A DNA stretch of 64,000 bases from Mucidula mucida (GCA_015501055.1 JADNYV010000036.1:218608-282607), one strand, 5' to 3'; positions 1 to 13,800 are shown, numbered from the stretch's first letter. Notes: generated from the sequence alone by a model not told the origin. Made by a program: numbers and translations.

Positions 1-559
1 ATTACCCATGTGGCACCCGGCTCAGGGCGTACCCCGCCAAATAAAGAGAACAATGGCGCTTTCAGTTATTAGTGAATCTTCTCGAAGAGGGTGGTGGTAA
101 GTTGTCAAGTTAAAACGTGGAAAACGTGGACTATGCAGGCAACCGCTTTCCTTTCTGGGAACAATCAATCGATCATTTCGTCCACAGCTGCGGGTCTTTT
201 TGTTACCATTACGCAACCACAGTGAGCCTAGAGCACATTCACAGATTCACAATAGCTTTGACATTCTTCTCATGGAATCGCGCAAGTCGCGGTTTTTCCC
301 AATAGGGTTTGATATGTCAAGTCCCACGCTATTGTTAGACGCATCTCGCGTGTTCCTCAATGTGCGCTCTCAGCCGTGAAACTGCCAAACTGCGCGTGTC
401 GTTTCAAAACGACGTGCTTCTCTGATTTACTGCATCGGAGAGGTTTCCTCTCTCACGATGTCCCCTCCCACACAGCTGACATTGGGCGACGGATACAATG
501 CCTATTCGCGACCCAGAGCTCCACTATTTAACACCCCACGGAGTACTTCCCACGCAAAC
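1..559. other. upstream intergenic stretch, no gene recognised
   Basis: Only short open frames on both strands with no recognisable family. The last part should contain the promoter of the P450 that starts at 560. An in-frame upstream ATG at 458 would add about 34 polar residues before the membrane anchor and is judged unlikely to be used. Confidence 0.5.
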
Positions 560-2726
560 ATGACTGCCCTTCTCCTCTTGCCAGCGATTATATTCGCCAT
601 TGTCGTACTCAGGCGCGTTTTGTGCCGCTCAAGTCTACCTCTTCCTCCAGGCCCTCGAGGCTTTCCACTCGTTGGAAATCTCTTCAATAGGCCAACCCGT
701 AATGCATGGTTAACATACGCTGAGTGGGCCTCGACGTATGACTCGGATCTCGTCTCTATAAAAGTACTCGGCCAACCGGTAATCGTTGTGAACTCTACTA
801 AAGCAGCCAATGAGCTCTTTGAGAGGCGCTCGGCGAATTACTCAGACAGACCATGTTTGTATCTTCGACTTTGGTCATGAACGCTTCTTTAACAGGTCGA
901 GATACTAGCTTTCACCATGGCAGGTGACCTGATGCGGTGGAAATGGGACTTCGGTTTCTTACGATATTCCGATCTATGGAGGTCCGTTTCATCTGGGTGT
1001 GAATAACGCTCTCTTTTCTAAAATTGAACAGACTTCATCGAAAAACCTTCCATCAGTATTTCAACGCCAATGAAATCAGAGCGTACGAACCCATTCAACT
1101 AAACGCCTCTCGTGCATTTCTTGAGCGCATGCTACGCCGACCAGATGACTTTTTCCATCACGTTCGAAAGTAAGTCAAGTTACCGAGCTTGCGAAGCCAG
1201 CTAATCACGCGCTCTAGTCATCTAGGATCAGCCATTCTCTTCATCGTCTACCGGTACAAAGTTGATCCCGAGGGCGATGCATTGGTGGAAATGGTAGACA
1301 AGGCCTTACGAGAAGCCGGGGCGGCCATGTTCCAGGGAAATTATTTGGTCGACTACTTGCCGAGTCTCAGATTTCTCCCAGGTATGTTTTAGATGCCTGC
1401 ATTTCAAAGCTATGTGTCGATTAATGCGAGTATAGCATGGTTCCCCTTCGCTTCGTTCAAAAAGGAGGCCGAAATAGCAGCGAAAGATTCACTGGAGGTT
1501 CTGAACGCGCCTTTCGACATGGTTATGGAAAGTATGGTACATGTTGTCCGTCTCCGAAGTGTCGGATGGATGCCCACACATTTGCATAGATTGAAGGAGG
1601 CGCGCAAGGTTCCTTCGTGGCAAGATGTTTCGAGCGCTTCGGATTGAAGCCGGAGGAACGCTACCGGGAAAGTGAGATCATCGAAGTCATCAAGAACTGT
1701 GCAGGTGTCGGATTTGCTGGTGAGTCTCGATTATAGCAAACAATTTCAGCATTAATGAAGATGGCCAGCTGGCGTTGACACGGTATGAAATATCATTTAC
1801 CTGCGCCACGTTCTCATTTCCCTTTGCAAGACCACCTCTGATATCCTCACTACTATTATGGCCATGGTCTTGAATCCTGACGTGCAACGCACGGCTCACG
1901 AGGAGCTCGACACCGTCGTCGGCAGGGATAGACTTCCTAACTTCTTGGATCGGGCCAACCTTCCTTATGTTATGGCTTTAGTTTTAGAAGCAATGCGATG
2001 GCGGCCCGTGGAACCCTTGGGTACGGTTTCTTCTGGTCGTAGTAATCCTATTAGTCTACAAGTTCTTCAGCTGTTGCTCACGCAAATGTTAACGCCGACG
2101 TCTACGAAGGGTATTTGATCCCTAGCGGTAGGTGCCGGTCATGCAGAATCCTCATTATAATCTCATGTCATTGTGCTGCAGGCTCGATCATAATGGGGAA
2201 CGTTTGGTATGCTAGAGTCGCTGATATGTCATCTACACTCGTTGAAAAGTCTTTATAGGGCGATAATGCACGATAAAAAAGTCTATCCCGATCCCGAGGC
2301 ATTCAATCCAGAAAGATTTCTGGGCCCCAACCCACAACCTGATCCCAGAATTATCGGCGCCTTTGGGTTTGGTAGACGGTGAGACGACTCGTCTTAACCA
2401 CTGGAAATCGCTGATCTGTCACCAACGATAGTAACTGCGTTGGGCGTCACCTCGCTATGCAAACCGCCTATATTATGGTATCATCCTTGCTTTGGGCCTT
2501 CAAGATTGAGCCTGCGCACGACGCGAACGGAAACGACATTACGCCTGACCCTCTTGCATACTCTGATACATTGATACTGCAAGTATTCTAGCAGTGTCTT
2601 CCTTCGCATGTCACTACTGACACCGTATGCTTCAGGCAACCTCTGCCTTTCAAGTGCAACTTTACCCCGCGCTTTGAAGGCGTAGAGGACGTTATTCATC
2701 AGTTGGCGGATTCCATCGTAGCGTAG
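560..2726 (+). CDS. cytochrome P450 monooxygenase (multi-exon)
   Basis: Haem-thiolate monooxygenase of the microsomal fungal type, probably acting at the ER on a small lipophilic substrate that cannot be named. The start at 560 gives a hydrophobic anchor (TALLLLPAIIFAIVVL) followed by the proline hinge LPLPPGPRGFPLVGN. Other landmarks in order: SFTMAGDLMRW, I-helix AGVDT with the following Thr split by an intron (about 1755-1845), K-helix ExxR as EAMRW (about 1990), PERF region FNPERFLGP, and the haem loop FGFGRRNCVGRHLA split by an intron at about 2380-2430. Spliced length is about 500 residues, normal for the family, ending at TAG 2724-2726. Joining needs about ten short introns; all are GT-AG except the last, which appears to be GC-AG. 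It is a clear paralogue of the minus-strand P450 at 7143-9302 and no break was found. The first exon junction (AGACCAT / CTTTCACC) was fixed by comparison with that paralogue. Confidence 0.9.
2579..2635 (+). other. probable GC-AG intron in the P450 gene
   Basis: Between the exon ending ...TCTGATACATTGATACT and the exon starting GCAACCTCTGCCTTT, the only junction that keeps the conserved LILQPLPFKC reading frame uses donor GCAAGT at 2579 and acceptor TTCAG at 2635. A GT donor two bases further (AAGTATTC, GT at 2583) gives the wrong phase. The paralogue at 7143-9302 has a normal GT donor at the equivalent place. Confidence 0.65.
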
Positions 2727-3768
2727 GACTAAGAAATCGGTGGTTGTCAACGGAGTCAACATATCCTCTATATTAATCCAAGTGCCAACCTGTTCCTCGC
2801 CATCTCTGAGGAGCGCCACTCATCAGACCGACCTCATGCATTTCGCTATGGCTTACGCGAGGCAGAGGCTAGAACTGGGCCAGAGACAGCGACTTTGAAT
2901 ACGGAGTCGGCACCGCCTGGCAACCAAAGCACCAGACCATCACGAATCTCATGTGAAGAGATAACAGTAATAATGATTGTCCATCTGAGACTGTTGCATC
3001 AGACAGCAGATCAGGCTAGCCTTCAACAATTGACAAAATATTGACACCGTTGCCTTGACTTTCGGTGTATGCTTGGAACAGGAGGAGAAAATTGTTCTAG
3101 GCGGTGGCGGCGTCTACAGAAATGGTTAGATTAGCCCTCAGCAGGGCAATTTCGAGAGGCTTTGAGGCGGCACACTGGAAGAGTCGGATGGTCGTCGGGT
3201 GCTACGCGTTATTGTGCCGTGTTTGCTTTAGAAGGCTCTTGTCCTTCTCTCACTGTTCTCTCACCCTTGCTCCACGGTTGGAGGCGACGCGGGGAGCTGA
3301 TCTCATAGCCGCATTGAATATAGAGACATAGAGCATTTTGCATCGTTGAATTGTAGGTGGTGACGAAACTGTTCTATTCATGCTGACCTCTTTCGTGAAC
3401 AGAGTAATAGACGTTAGATCGTCGGTAGAACTTATGAGTAGCGCATAGGAATAAGGTTGACAATGACATGGACAGTCAATGTCCTGTCTTGTGCAGACAC
3501 TTCAACACTATTTATCCGAGGTCTTTCCCAGTAGGCGCGTACTCTATCTACCCCCCCTCGTCGGCGCAGGCTTTTATTGAGGGCACAAGCGTTAAGGTAT
3601 GGTTGTCTGGAGTATTTACTGACTTTCCAGAAGAGTGTCTACGACATTAGGTCGTTTTCGACACTACTGCTAGTTGTTGAATCACGTCGCGATGTTGCAA
3701 CATAACTGTTCTAGGCCTATTGTGCCGTCATGGATAAATGATTTCGGCGGAATATCTACCTCTGGACG
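2727..3768. other. intergenic stretch, no gene recognised
   Basis: Separates the P450 from the xylanase. A 75-codon frame at 3104-3331 and another at 3468-3650 resemble no family I know, and neither has supporting splice or promoter context. Confidence 0.5.
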
Positions 3769-3776
3769 TATATAAG
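3769..3776 (+). promoter_or_regulatory. TATA box of the GH10 xylanase
   Basis: TATATAAG lies 41 bases before the xylanase ATG at 3817, in the expected orientation. Confidence 0.6.
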
Positions 3777-3816
3777 GCGCGCTACGGTAAGCGAAGTACC
3801 CAGTGCCATTGGAAAC

Positions 3817-5408
<1,592 letters not shown>

Positions 5409-5598
5409 ACACTATTTGTATCAACCGTAAACTTTCGTGTGTGTCAAATTGTTACAGAAAGCCGCTGTGTAATTCGTGTGAGTGAACACTTTACTTTCGG
5501 CTTTGAGGTTGTCCCGTCAAATTTCGAGTCAAGACTATTAGATGTGTGATTGACAAAGTTTTTTAACTGAAAGTTCTAAGGTAAATTCGAACTAGGTA

Positions 5599-6709
5599 TT
5601 AAGCGGATACTATAGTAAACTTCAAGCGACCATGCTCTACCACGTCACACGTCACAAAGTCCATGTTCTCAACGATATAATGGGCGCCACAACCTTCTAT
5701 CTTCGACCTCTCATGCGATGTGCAAACTGCGATGACTGTAGCACCACTCGCCACGCCAGCGCGAATACCGGATGGCGAATCTTCGAAAACGACGCATTTG
5801 GAAGCGTCATATCCCAAACATTCGGCTGCGAGAAGGAATGGATCGGGAGCAGGCTTGCCGGCTTTCAGGCGCTTATCATCGGCAGTGATGGTTACGGGAG
5901 GAGGAGTAATACCAACGCGCGTCATACATCCAAACGCTGATAGTCACAAATCAGAACGGGAAAGGGAATAGCAAAATACCACTGACCATAGGTTTTGGCG
6001 CCAGATGTCGCGACAGCATACTTTCCTTGAGGGAGCGAGTCCAACATCTTCTTCACGCCGGGAAGAATCTGAACGGAACGATCTATACTTGCCGCCTCAA
6101 TCTCCCATGCTTCCATCACGTCTTCAACAACTTTTGACTCAGAGTTGAGTTCAGAGGCAATGATTTCGTCGTGAACAGTGTCCATATCGTCATCGTCGAA
6201 TGTCGGCGCATATTCTGGGACGACCGACATACGGAAGGCATGGTCGACTCGGGACAAAAACGATGGGCGATGTGAAGGAGCCGAGGATGAATTGCGGGAT
6301 GAAGGCGTAGAGTTCTCTGGGGTGAGAGCGGGCGTAGCCTCGCTCATGACCGAGGCCGCTTCGGATCCACGCCGAGAGCCAGGGCCATGGTGGTTGTATG
6401 CGTCGGCAAAGAAAAGAATGGTTTCCTCGAACTCGGTGACTGCCGCGTCCATCTCATGCGCCTTGATCTCGGGCTTGAACTCGGCGAGATTGTCAATGGC
6501 GCGCTTGCCGTGGGTCGCTGCGATGACGCGTCCAGGATCCTCGCCGATGTCCTGAGCGACTTTGCCCCAAGCGGCCTCAACAGCTTGGATAGAATCTGTC
6601 AACGTTCCGTCCTAAAGGCGGGACGCGTAAATGACGCGTAAATGAGGGAACAACGGCGACTCACCATGTCAAAGAGAACAGCGTCCGCGTAGAAAATTTG
6701 AGTGGTCAT
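5599..6709 (-). CDS. HAD-superfamily phosphatase (GPP/DOG-like), with a low-complexity insert
   Basis: Haloacid-dehalogenase hydrolase of the beta-phosphoglucomutase/glycerol-3-phosphatase/2-deoxyglucose-6-phosphatase type; a cytosolic phosphatase acting on a small sugar or polyol phosphate. Motif I is FDMDGTLTD, split by an intron exactly between Met and Asp (donor near 6664); motif II is AVATSGA; motif III Lys is in KAGKPAPDPFLLAAE; motif IV is VVFEDSPSGIRAG. A second intron (about 5938-5986) joins KTY to AFGCMTRVG. Length is about 335 residues, roughly 90 more than yeast relatives, because the cap region carries a Ser/Pro-rich then acidic insert (about 6170-6390). The start MTTQIFYAD at 6709 is preferred; an in-frame upstream start at 6805 would add an unconserved leader. 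Exact substrate unknown. Confidence 0.88.
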
Positions 6710-6829
6710 AATGGTGAAGATAGCGGAGTCGATGGCAAATATTGGCGGTGATGATAGTGTAGTATGTGGTAGATAGGCTGTGAATTGAACGTGGTTCGAA
6801 TACAAGAGACGATTTGGCTTTCTTCCTCG

Positions 6830-6837
6830 TATTTATA
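6830..6837 (-). promoter_or_regulatory. possible TATA box of the HAD phosphatase
   Basis: On the minus strand this reads TATAAATA, about 120 bases before the ATG at 6709, which fits if the 5' leader is about 90 bases. Confidence 0.4.
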
Positions 6838-7142
6838 CCCAGACAGACAGGAGGTGCGCCATGCTTCGCTATTACCCGATCTGGATGTAAGCTTTTTGCC
6901 GACAGACAGGGCGGGTGTCTAGCAGCTCCGGAGGATAGCCTGACCCAGGTAATAAGCGCAGCATCAATGTAATAAACCAGTAGAGATTTATGAATGTGGG
7001 GATTACAACTTGAGTAGACATTGTTCGTGAACTTCTTCCTCCTCGTATTCTCCTTATCCGTGAGCCAAACGCGAGAAAATCTCGCACCGAGTATTGTTGT
7101 ACAGAGCCGCCAAGTAATACGCCACACTTGTACCGGGATCAT
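6838..7142. other. intergenic stretch between two minus-strand genes
   Basis: Lies between the 5' end of the HAD phosphatase and the 3' end of the second P450. Only overlapping short frames are present and nothing is recognisable. Confidence 0.5.
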
Positions 7143-9302
7143 CTACATTGAGCCTTCCCGCAAGCCGACATCGGCAATATTGACGACGCGTTCAAGCTCT
7201 GGAAAGCGCGGAACGATCTTACAATTGAACGGCAGTGGTTGTCTGAATCATATCTCGTCAGTAAAGAGGATAGACATGACACTGAGGTTCGTACAAGATG
7301 AGCCCATCGGCGTACGCCACATCAGGCACTATGTCTCTGCCGTCCGGGTCCTGCGCGGGAGTCATCATAAATGCCCAAAGCAGAGACACGATCGCGATGT
7401 ACGCGGTATCCACGGCAAGGTGGCGCCCGGGGCAGATCCTGAAGATGTCTGTTATCAATGTACTTTAATAACGCGAGCTTTCTTACCGGCGACTATATCC
7501 GAACGCTCCCATCACTGTGGGATCAGGTTGAGGCTTGGAACCCAGAAACCTCTGTGGGTCAAACGCCTCGGCATTGGGGTAATTATCTTCATCATGCATA
7601 ATCGCCCTAGTGGCCGCGTTGTCAGTCAGCTTTAGTGAGAAACGCCGTGGCCGAGGTACCAAACGTTGGCAAGAACAGTCGAACCTAAACCCCAGAGTAC
7701 GTCAAAACAATGACAATCAAAGAGAGTTTGACGAAGCAGCTCACCGCCCGGGATGAAGTATCCATTGTAAACATCATCGTTCCTACTTGCATGAGCAATA
7801 GCTGGCCGCTCTGGTAAGTGATCATCAAGAGTAAACAAACACAGCATACCTAGAGGCGTTACGGGCCGCCATCGCATCGACTCTAGAAATATGGCCGTTA
7901 CGAATGGGAGGTTTGGCCGGTCCTCAAAGTTCGGGAGTCGCGTTCGACCAACGACTGAATCTAACTCATCGTGGGCTTTCTGTTGGACAGCTGGATTTAA
8001 AATCATGGCCAGGATGGTAGTGAGGACGGCGGATACGGTCTTGGAAGACCCTTGAGTATACGACGAAGAGATGACAAAGCACTAACCGTGTCTGCGCCAC
8101 CTTTTTCGATGTTGCGGTAAGAGTATGGGAGTAGTACACTAGCAAAATCACCTCACCAGCGAATGCCACAGCGGCGCAGTTTTTCACTATTTGTGCGTTA
8201 TTTTTTTGTTCCGGAGTAACCGTCTCCAATGCATGCAAACGCTCAAGGCTTTTTGTGATGAAGGAGGTCTCCGCGCGACCTTCAGACTTTATGCAGCGCT
8301 AAGTATACTATGCGTCCTCTGAATAGATGACTGTACCATGGCTTTCGTTGTCGACTCATAAGGCACGTTCAACAGAATTAGCGCGTCATTGGATGCGATT
8401 TCTACCTCTCTTTGGGAGGCAGTAAAGGGGACCCACGCTACAAACGCAAGTGAGTACGGATTCAATGGCGTCGGCATTCGTCACACCTGGCAAATATCTG
8501 AGTATCGGCAAGTAATCGATCGCATAATTTCCCGGAAACATTGCCCATCCCGCGCTCCGCAAAGAGTTGTCCGCAATCTTGACGTACTCGTCATCATGGG
8601 GGCTGACGTGGTACCCGTACACAAGATAGAGAATAATTGATCCAGCGTGGCTGAGCAGGACTAAGAATACATCATAATTGAGAGGGAGGCTTACTGTCGA
8701 ACGTGTCGAAAAAAACCATCCGGTTGGCTAAGCATATGCTTCAAGAGGGTAACGGAAGCGCTCAATTCAATGGGATGATAAGCTGCAACCTCATTGGAGT
8801 TGAAGTATTGATGGAAGATCTTGCGGTGCGATCTGCAAGTCTATTCTTGGGGCAAGATAGCAGGAGTCTCCTAGGAACGCACCTCCATTCGTCGGAATAT
8901 CGCATAAAACCAATGGCCCACTTCCATTCCATCAACTGCCTCAACATGTAAAAAGCTGTTTTAAGAATTGAGTGATACAATATCTGGCGATGGTAGAATG
9001 CACGAACATGGTCGGTCAGAATAGTTTGTAGAGCGCTCTTCAAAGAGCTCGACGACCGCCTTGATGGAGTTTAGGATGATAACGGGTTGGCCAAGGACGG
9101 TGATGGACAAGAGGTTAGAGTCGTACTTAAAGGCCCAGTCGGCATAAGTCAGCCATACATCCCGCGTCGGTCTGTCAAAGAGGTTGCCTATGAGGGGACG
9201 ACCTCTAGGTCCTGGAGGCAGAGGTGGCCTATGACGACGGCGGGCGCCGTAGAACACGAAAGTCGCGAGAACGACGAGCAACAAGAGAAGAAAGGGATCC
9301 AT
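7143..9302 (-). CDS. cytochrome P450 monooxygenase, paralogue of the P450 at 560-2726
   Basis: Membrane-anchored fungal P450, substrate unknown. It starts at 9302 with MDPFLLLLLVVLATFVFYGA and the hinge RPPLPPGPRGRPLIGNLF. The following exons give SFYMLRQLMEW, SHRKIFHQYFN, an I-helix AGGADT, the ExxR motif as LESMRWRPVTPLG, DPQRFLGSKP, and the haem loop FGYSRRICPGRHLA joined across an intron at about 7462-7491. The C-terminal exon reads QPLPFNCKIVPRF and stops at TAG 7143-7145. Intron positions match the paralogue almost one for one, so the two arose by gene duplication well after the intron pattern was set, but the proteins are already clearly diverged. No frameshift or stop was found. The two P450s face each other across the xylanase and phosphatase genes. 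Confidence 0.9.
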
Positions 9303-9332
9303 ACTTCACACGATAAGGGCTCGAGGACGTTG

Positions 9333-9339
9333 TTATATA
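9333..9339 (-). promoter_or_regulatory. TATA box of the second P450
   Basis: Minus-strand TATATAA, 31 bases before the ATG at 9302. Confidence 0.5.
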
Positions 9340-11089
9340 CGCTGACTTGTCGGAACTCAGCTACGACTGCGTCTCCAATTCGGATATGTGGAGTTGATAC
9401 TTTACGATATCATGAATAGGACTTTGAGCAGCTTGAATGGTCAGTGGAGATCCTGCCATCATCAGATGATGAAGGGAAGACAGAAATTTGCGAGATGCCT
9501 AATCATGGGATATCAACTTCGAGAGTTGGTTCGAAAAGACCCCGGAGCTCGTTAAAGCCTTCGAGGTTTTAAAGTCTTATAAGACTGTAAGCAAAATGTA
9601 GCGCTATGAATGTGTTAGGTTGAAGTTACTGTTAAGCACACGAATGTACAGTGGTATCCAAAGGTGTGGGACGGAGAGGGTGTCATGTGCATGCCGCAAC
9701 TATTTAGTATTGAGAAGCAGACATGACGGAGTTGAAAGCTGGACCTTCGGTAAGAGCTACACTGTATACTCTTGTGCTTGACCTTGAGCAATGAGAAGGT
9801 GCCAATTCATGACATGGCGCCGGGCGCACGCCGCAGTTACGAGGGTACTAGTGAGCGTGAGCACGTGAGAGCACACGCGACTAAGCTTGTTTAACCCTAA
9901 CCCTAGGAATTGTCGTTCCTCTTCACCGCTTTTGCCATCTTGAATACTTACAGCTGGGGTTGCGCATCGCGCTAACGACGCGCAGATCTCCATGCTTATC
10001 CATGAACTCCACGACCACTTTGCTCTAGCACCGGAATCAAAAGTCTGTGTAGTATGTTGCCGTCCTCCCGGAAAGCCGTTAAATCTCCTGGCTTACATCA
10101 GGATAGAACGGAGCTGGTTGCTCAAACGACGCGAGACGGGCCGATATTGCGAGCCTCGACCGACAGTAATATTAATACCAATGTGTGATACGCCCCCATC
10201 AAGGTTCCGGCTCTGTCTCCATACCAGACTCGGGAACTGAAGCCGGCTCATCGCTTCTGACATCCATGTCTTGAACAAAATCGAACTGTTGTGAGTTCTT
10301 TCCTGTCCTACCGTAAGTCGGGTAGTAAACTACTTCAATCATAAAGACAACAGGAAGGTTCTTCACAAGTTCGCTACTTGCTTGCGTGTGGATGTCCTGG
10401 GATCGATACGCCAATATGTTCCGAGCCGATGCTGGCGATTTCAGGCCGCCAGTGTCATTCTGTTTTTCCTGTAGGTTGACATCCGTGATTAACATCATCT
10501 ATAGTCTAGCCTGATTATTCTATTCTACTTATCGGCGATGTAATCAACATTTCTCAAATCGGTCTTCCTCTTTCTAGATTGAATGACTCTATGCTTATAT
10601 TGACCATCCAGTTCATTCAACGGCTTCGAGCCAGTGCTCTCGGACGTTTGGTCAAGACGGCGTTTCGCAAGAGAACTCAACCTAGACGGGATTACTGCGT
10701 TGGGCAAGATCCGATGGATATGCTTACTTGGCGACAGCATGTGTGCCACTAACACAGGAAACAAACGGTGTCGGTGCCACAAAGGCCCCAACGAGTAGCC
10801 TTCTTATGGAATAGCGCGGTCAAATCTTCTTGATAAGTATTGATAACGTAGAGGATAATCTCTTCAGCACCAGGGAATCCTTAGCACTACGGAGATACTC
10901 CGTAAGCATATACACCTCTGGTATTGAGCTTCTTCTACCGGCTCGCAGATCCGTCATTTTGCGTTTGCATTGCTGCGTTACATCCGTGTCGGCAATCTCA
11001 AATTTGACCGCCCTCCTCTATTATTCTGCACCCTTCCCTCTTCTTCCCCACTCATAACTTCCACCGTCGTGCAGGTGTCCTGTCAATCA
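9340..11089. other. intergenic stretch, no gene recognised
   Basis: About 1.75 kb without a recognisable gene. Minus-strand frames at 10199-10498 and 10525-10791 (99 and 88 codons) have no family I recognise and are not supported by paralogues in the window. It contains two copies of a telomere-like hexamer at 9891-9905. Confidence 0.45.
9891..9905 (+). repeat. telomere-like hexamer, two copies
   Basis: The sequence TTAACCCTAACCCTA holds two CCCTAA units, the complement of the TTAGGG telomere repeat used by most filamentous fungi. Only two units are present in unique DNA, so this may be chance. Confidence 0.3.
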
Positions 11090-12757
11090 ATGTCACAGCG
11101 CGAGTCCCACCCATACACAACCATCGACCCTACCTCGGTACCAGGCCTAGAATGGATATCATTTCGCGCGCTACTTCCTCTCGAGTCTCCACCGCTGTTC
11201 CCAGTATCATCTTTGCCCCACTTGCCCGCATATAAACCACGACCGAAGTGGTTACGAGAAGGATGGTCTCATTCGACCCATATCATCCCAGCCGCATATC
11301 CAAGATCATCGGGGGAAGTCCAACTTCCAGCTCGACCGAAATTCGATCCGGGAAAGTCAAAGGCGGAGAGAATGCAGGACGTGCGAAGAGCTCACGCGAG
11401 GTTACTACAGTTGCGAAATAGCGAACCGCTGCCGGTGAGGAACGAGAAGGTGTTGTGTATTTGTGTAGACCGTTATGTGCGCCTGAGGGATAGTGGGAAT
11501 GGACTCACACTCTTCTTCGCGCACGCAAATGGGCTTAGTAAGGAGGTAAGTCGGACGAGTCTGCTCTCTCCTTGGGCTTTTGTACTAAGTAGTTTGTCTA
11601 GACATGGGATCCAACCATATCGCGGGTTCTGGACGCTCACACTGAGCGTTCAATTTCCGAGATGTGGGTTTGGGATGCGGTTAATCATGGAGATTCGTAT
11701 ATACTGAATGATGGAAAACTCGACATGCTATGTATGCACTGCTTCCATTATGCACCGCACATACACTGATAGTTTTGATAGTTCATTGGCATGAAGGCGC
11801 CCGGGATCTACTCAACTTCCTCGTCTACTATCTTCCATCTCATCCCGCCAATAAACTACCTCTTCACCTTCCCCGAGTGGAACATTCAGAATCCGCACGT
11901 CGCCTTAAAAGGGGCCTCACACTTCGAAAGGTAGTCGCAGTTGGTCATTCATTAGGTGGCACGATCTGGTTCGTTCTCATTAGTTTCACGGGACATGTAA
12001 GCCGTCTAACTTCTCTTACATAGCACCCTCGCCGCGTTGTCCCATCCAGTGCTCTTCTCCTCTCTTATCCTTATTGACCCCATCATTGTCTACCCTGTCG
12101 CTGGTCAACAAGCAGAGCGTCATTTCGAAAAACTGACGCTTGGTGCTTTAAGCAGGCGTGATACATGGAAGGACCAGTTCGTACTTGCCAATGTCCTTCT
12201 TGATTGCCGCAGACTCATCTCATCCACAGTCAAGAAGCTCGCGTTCAGATGAGCTCTGTGCCTCTATTCCAACGTTGGGATCTGGAGGTTCTCAACGCGT
12301 ATCTCGAGCATGGGTTACGCCACACATCTGAGGGAAAAGTGACCTTGACGACCCCGCTATTCAAGAGGCGGTGACGTTCTCTGACACTTGTACTGGTGTG
12401 AGGAGGCGTGGGTGAGACTGTTTAGAGGCGAGCTCGATGAACGGGTAGAGTTGATGTGGATTGTTCCTGGAAAGGGCGAGGAAGAGCAAGTCAGCTCCCA
12501 ACTTCAAAATGTATACCATCTGATATCTGGTTTTAGAGTTGCAGGACCCGGCAAGACGCGCCTACGCGTTTGGTTGAGGCGGAAGAATGCATCGAATGTT
12601 ATGATTGAGGGTGCAGGGCATCTGATACCACAGGAGAAGCCACGAGAATTAGGTAAGACGCCTTTGTTGTGTTGGCATCATTTCTCATGTGGTGCTAGCG
12701 GAGGAGATATGCGCCTTCATTGACCGTAAATACGGCACCATGAGGTCGAAGATGTAA
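11090..12757 (+). pseudogene. alpha/beta hydrolase, LPX1/toxin-biosynthesis-like, frameshifted copy
   Basis: Related to fungal alpha/beta hydrolases of the LPX1 type (peroxisomal lipase-like, often called 'toxin biosynthesis protein'). Starts MSQRESHPYTTIDPTSVP; conserved parts include GWSHSTHIIPAAYP, LFFAHANGLSKE, ISEMWVWDAVNHGDSY, the nucleophile elbow VAVGHSLGGT, HPVLFSSLILIDP, and a C-terminal His region MIEGAGHLIPQEKP ending at TAA 12755. Compared with the intact paralogue at 46578-48212, the exon at about 12255-12480 changes frame twice: after TSEGKVTLTTPLF (about 12360) and again at FSDTCTG/CEEAWVRLFRGELD (about 12393). No intron can explain this because the paralogue is continuous there. 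All other exon junctions, including HSLGGTI/CTLAALSHP, are normal. Probably a recent pseudogene; two sequencing or assembly errors are the alternative. Confidence 0.75.
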
Positions 12758-13800
12758 ATTCGCCCCATCGAATGAAGAAGTATCACGACAACACGTTTCA
12801 TATCTGAAGAAATAGATGGTCGTTACTCGAGACTCACTCAACGGAGATCCACGGCTGACGAAATTCAACATCACGTCGGCCCTCCTTGCCACATATGATA
12901 CGTTTACAACACCAAAGATGGTCTCCATTCGCAGCTGGAGACTTCAATTGACCCTCCATCCGAAGATTTCGTCAATCTATTGGCCAGAAACATCAGCGAT
13001 TCCTCCATTGGATACGCCTCGCCGCTCATGCAGCGTACCAGGACGTACTGTACTCATACAGCAGTCCAAACAGCCAATCGTTATCCCCTTCCCGCCTTAA
13101 TAACCATTTTGACGTGTTTATACCTTTTTGGCCTACTGTGCTTGAGCTTCTCAGTCTGGGCTGGTTGAGCGAGCTGAGCACCCAGCTGGAAGTCGCGCAG
13201 CGCTACCTGACTGACTCGACTGCCATCGTTGCTCAGCAATTCTGACAATGATAAGGGCGGTTCATCACTGTTCGACGAGGGCAGACGTCTGGATATCGGT
13301 GCATTGAGGTAGAGGAACATTCGGGCTCCGACGTTGTCGGTATCGAAGTGAATATGATTCTTCAATGATCAGTTTACTTTCATTGCAAAATCATCTGTGT
13401 GCATAAAGGGGAAACCAAAGTATTCATTGTCTAAGACTGATAGATCTCCGAGGCAGTGGCAAGACCGAACCAGAAATCAAGATTGCTTAGCCTCCTTGCC
13501 ATTGAAACATAGACATTGGCGTTCATTGGAACTTGGCGATGAGTCCTTTGTCGATCATCGTCGCGCCCCCGGCCTCTTCGTGTTACCGATGCCGGAACTT
13601 GTAGCTATTTGCTCTCAAGTTCAAAAAAATTGTCTACATTACACGCTTTGACCAATACCGTGACTCTCGACGCCACTTGGACAGTGTGGCACGACAAAGC
13701 AATGCTCGTTTGACATAGGGTCTAGCCCCATTGACCCACCCCAATCGGTAGAACGGATGGTAATGTCTCTGAGTGATTCAACAATCGGGCGGCGAAACGG
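12758..13800. other. intergenic stretch, no gene recognised
   Basis: Frames at 12816-13100 (+), 13081-13365 (-) and 13397-13651 (+) overlap or abut each other and match nothing I recognise. The end carries the promoter of the next gene. Confidence 0.45.

Noticed and set aside
5632..5940. Plus-strand frames over the HAD phosphatase (also 6178-6555)
   Set aside because: Shadows of the minus-strand gene, which has all four catalytic motifs.
9891..9905. Possible chromosome-end or healed-telomere scar
   Set aside because: Only two CCCTAA units in unique sequence; too short to support the idea.
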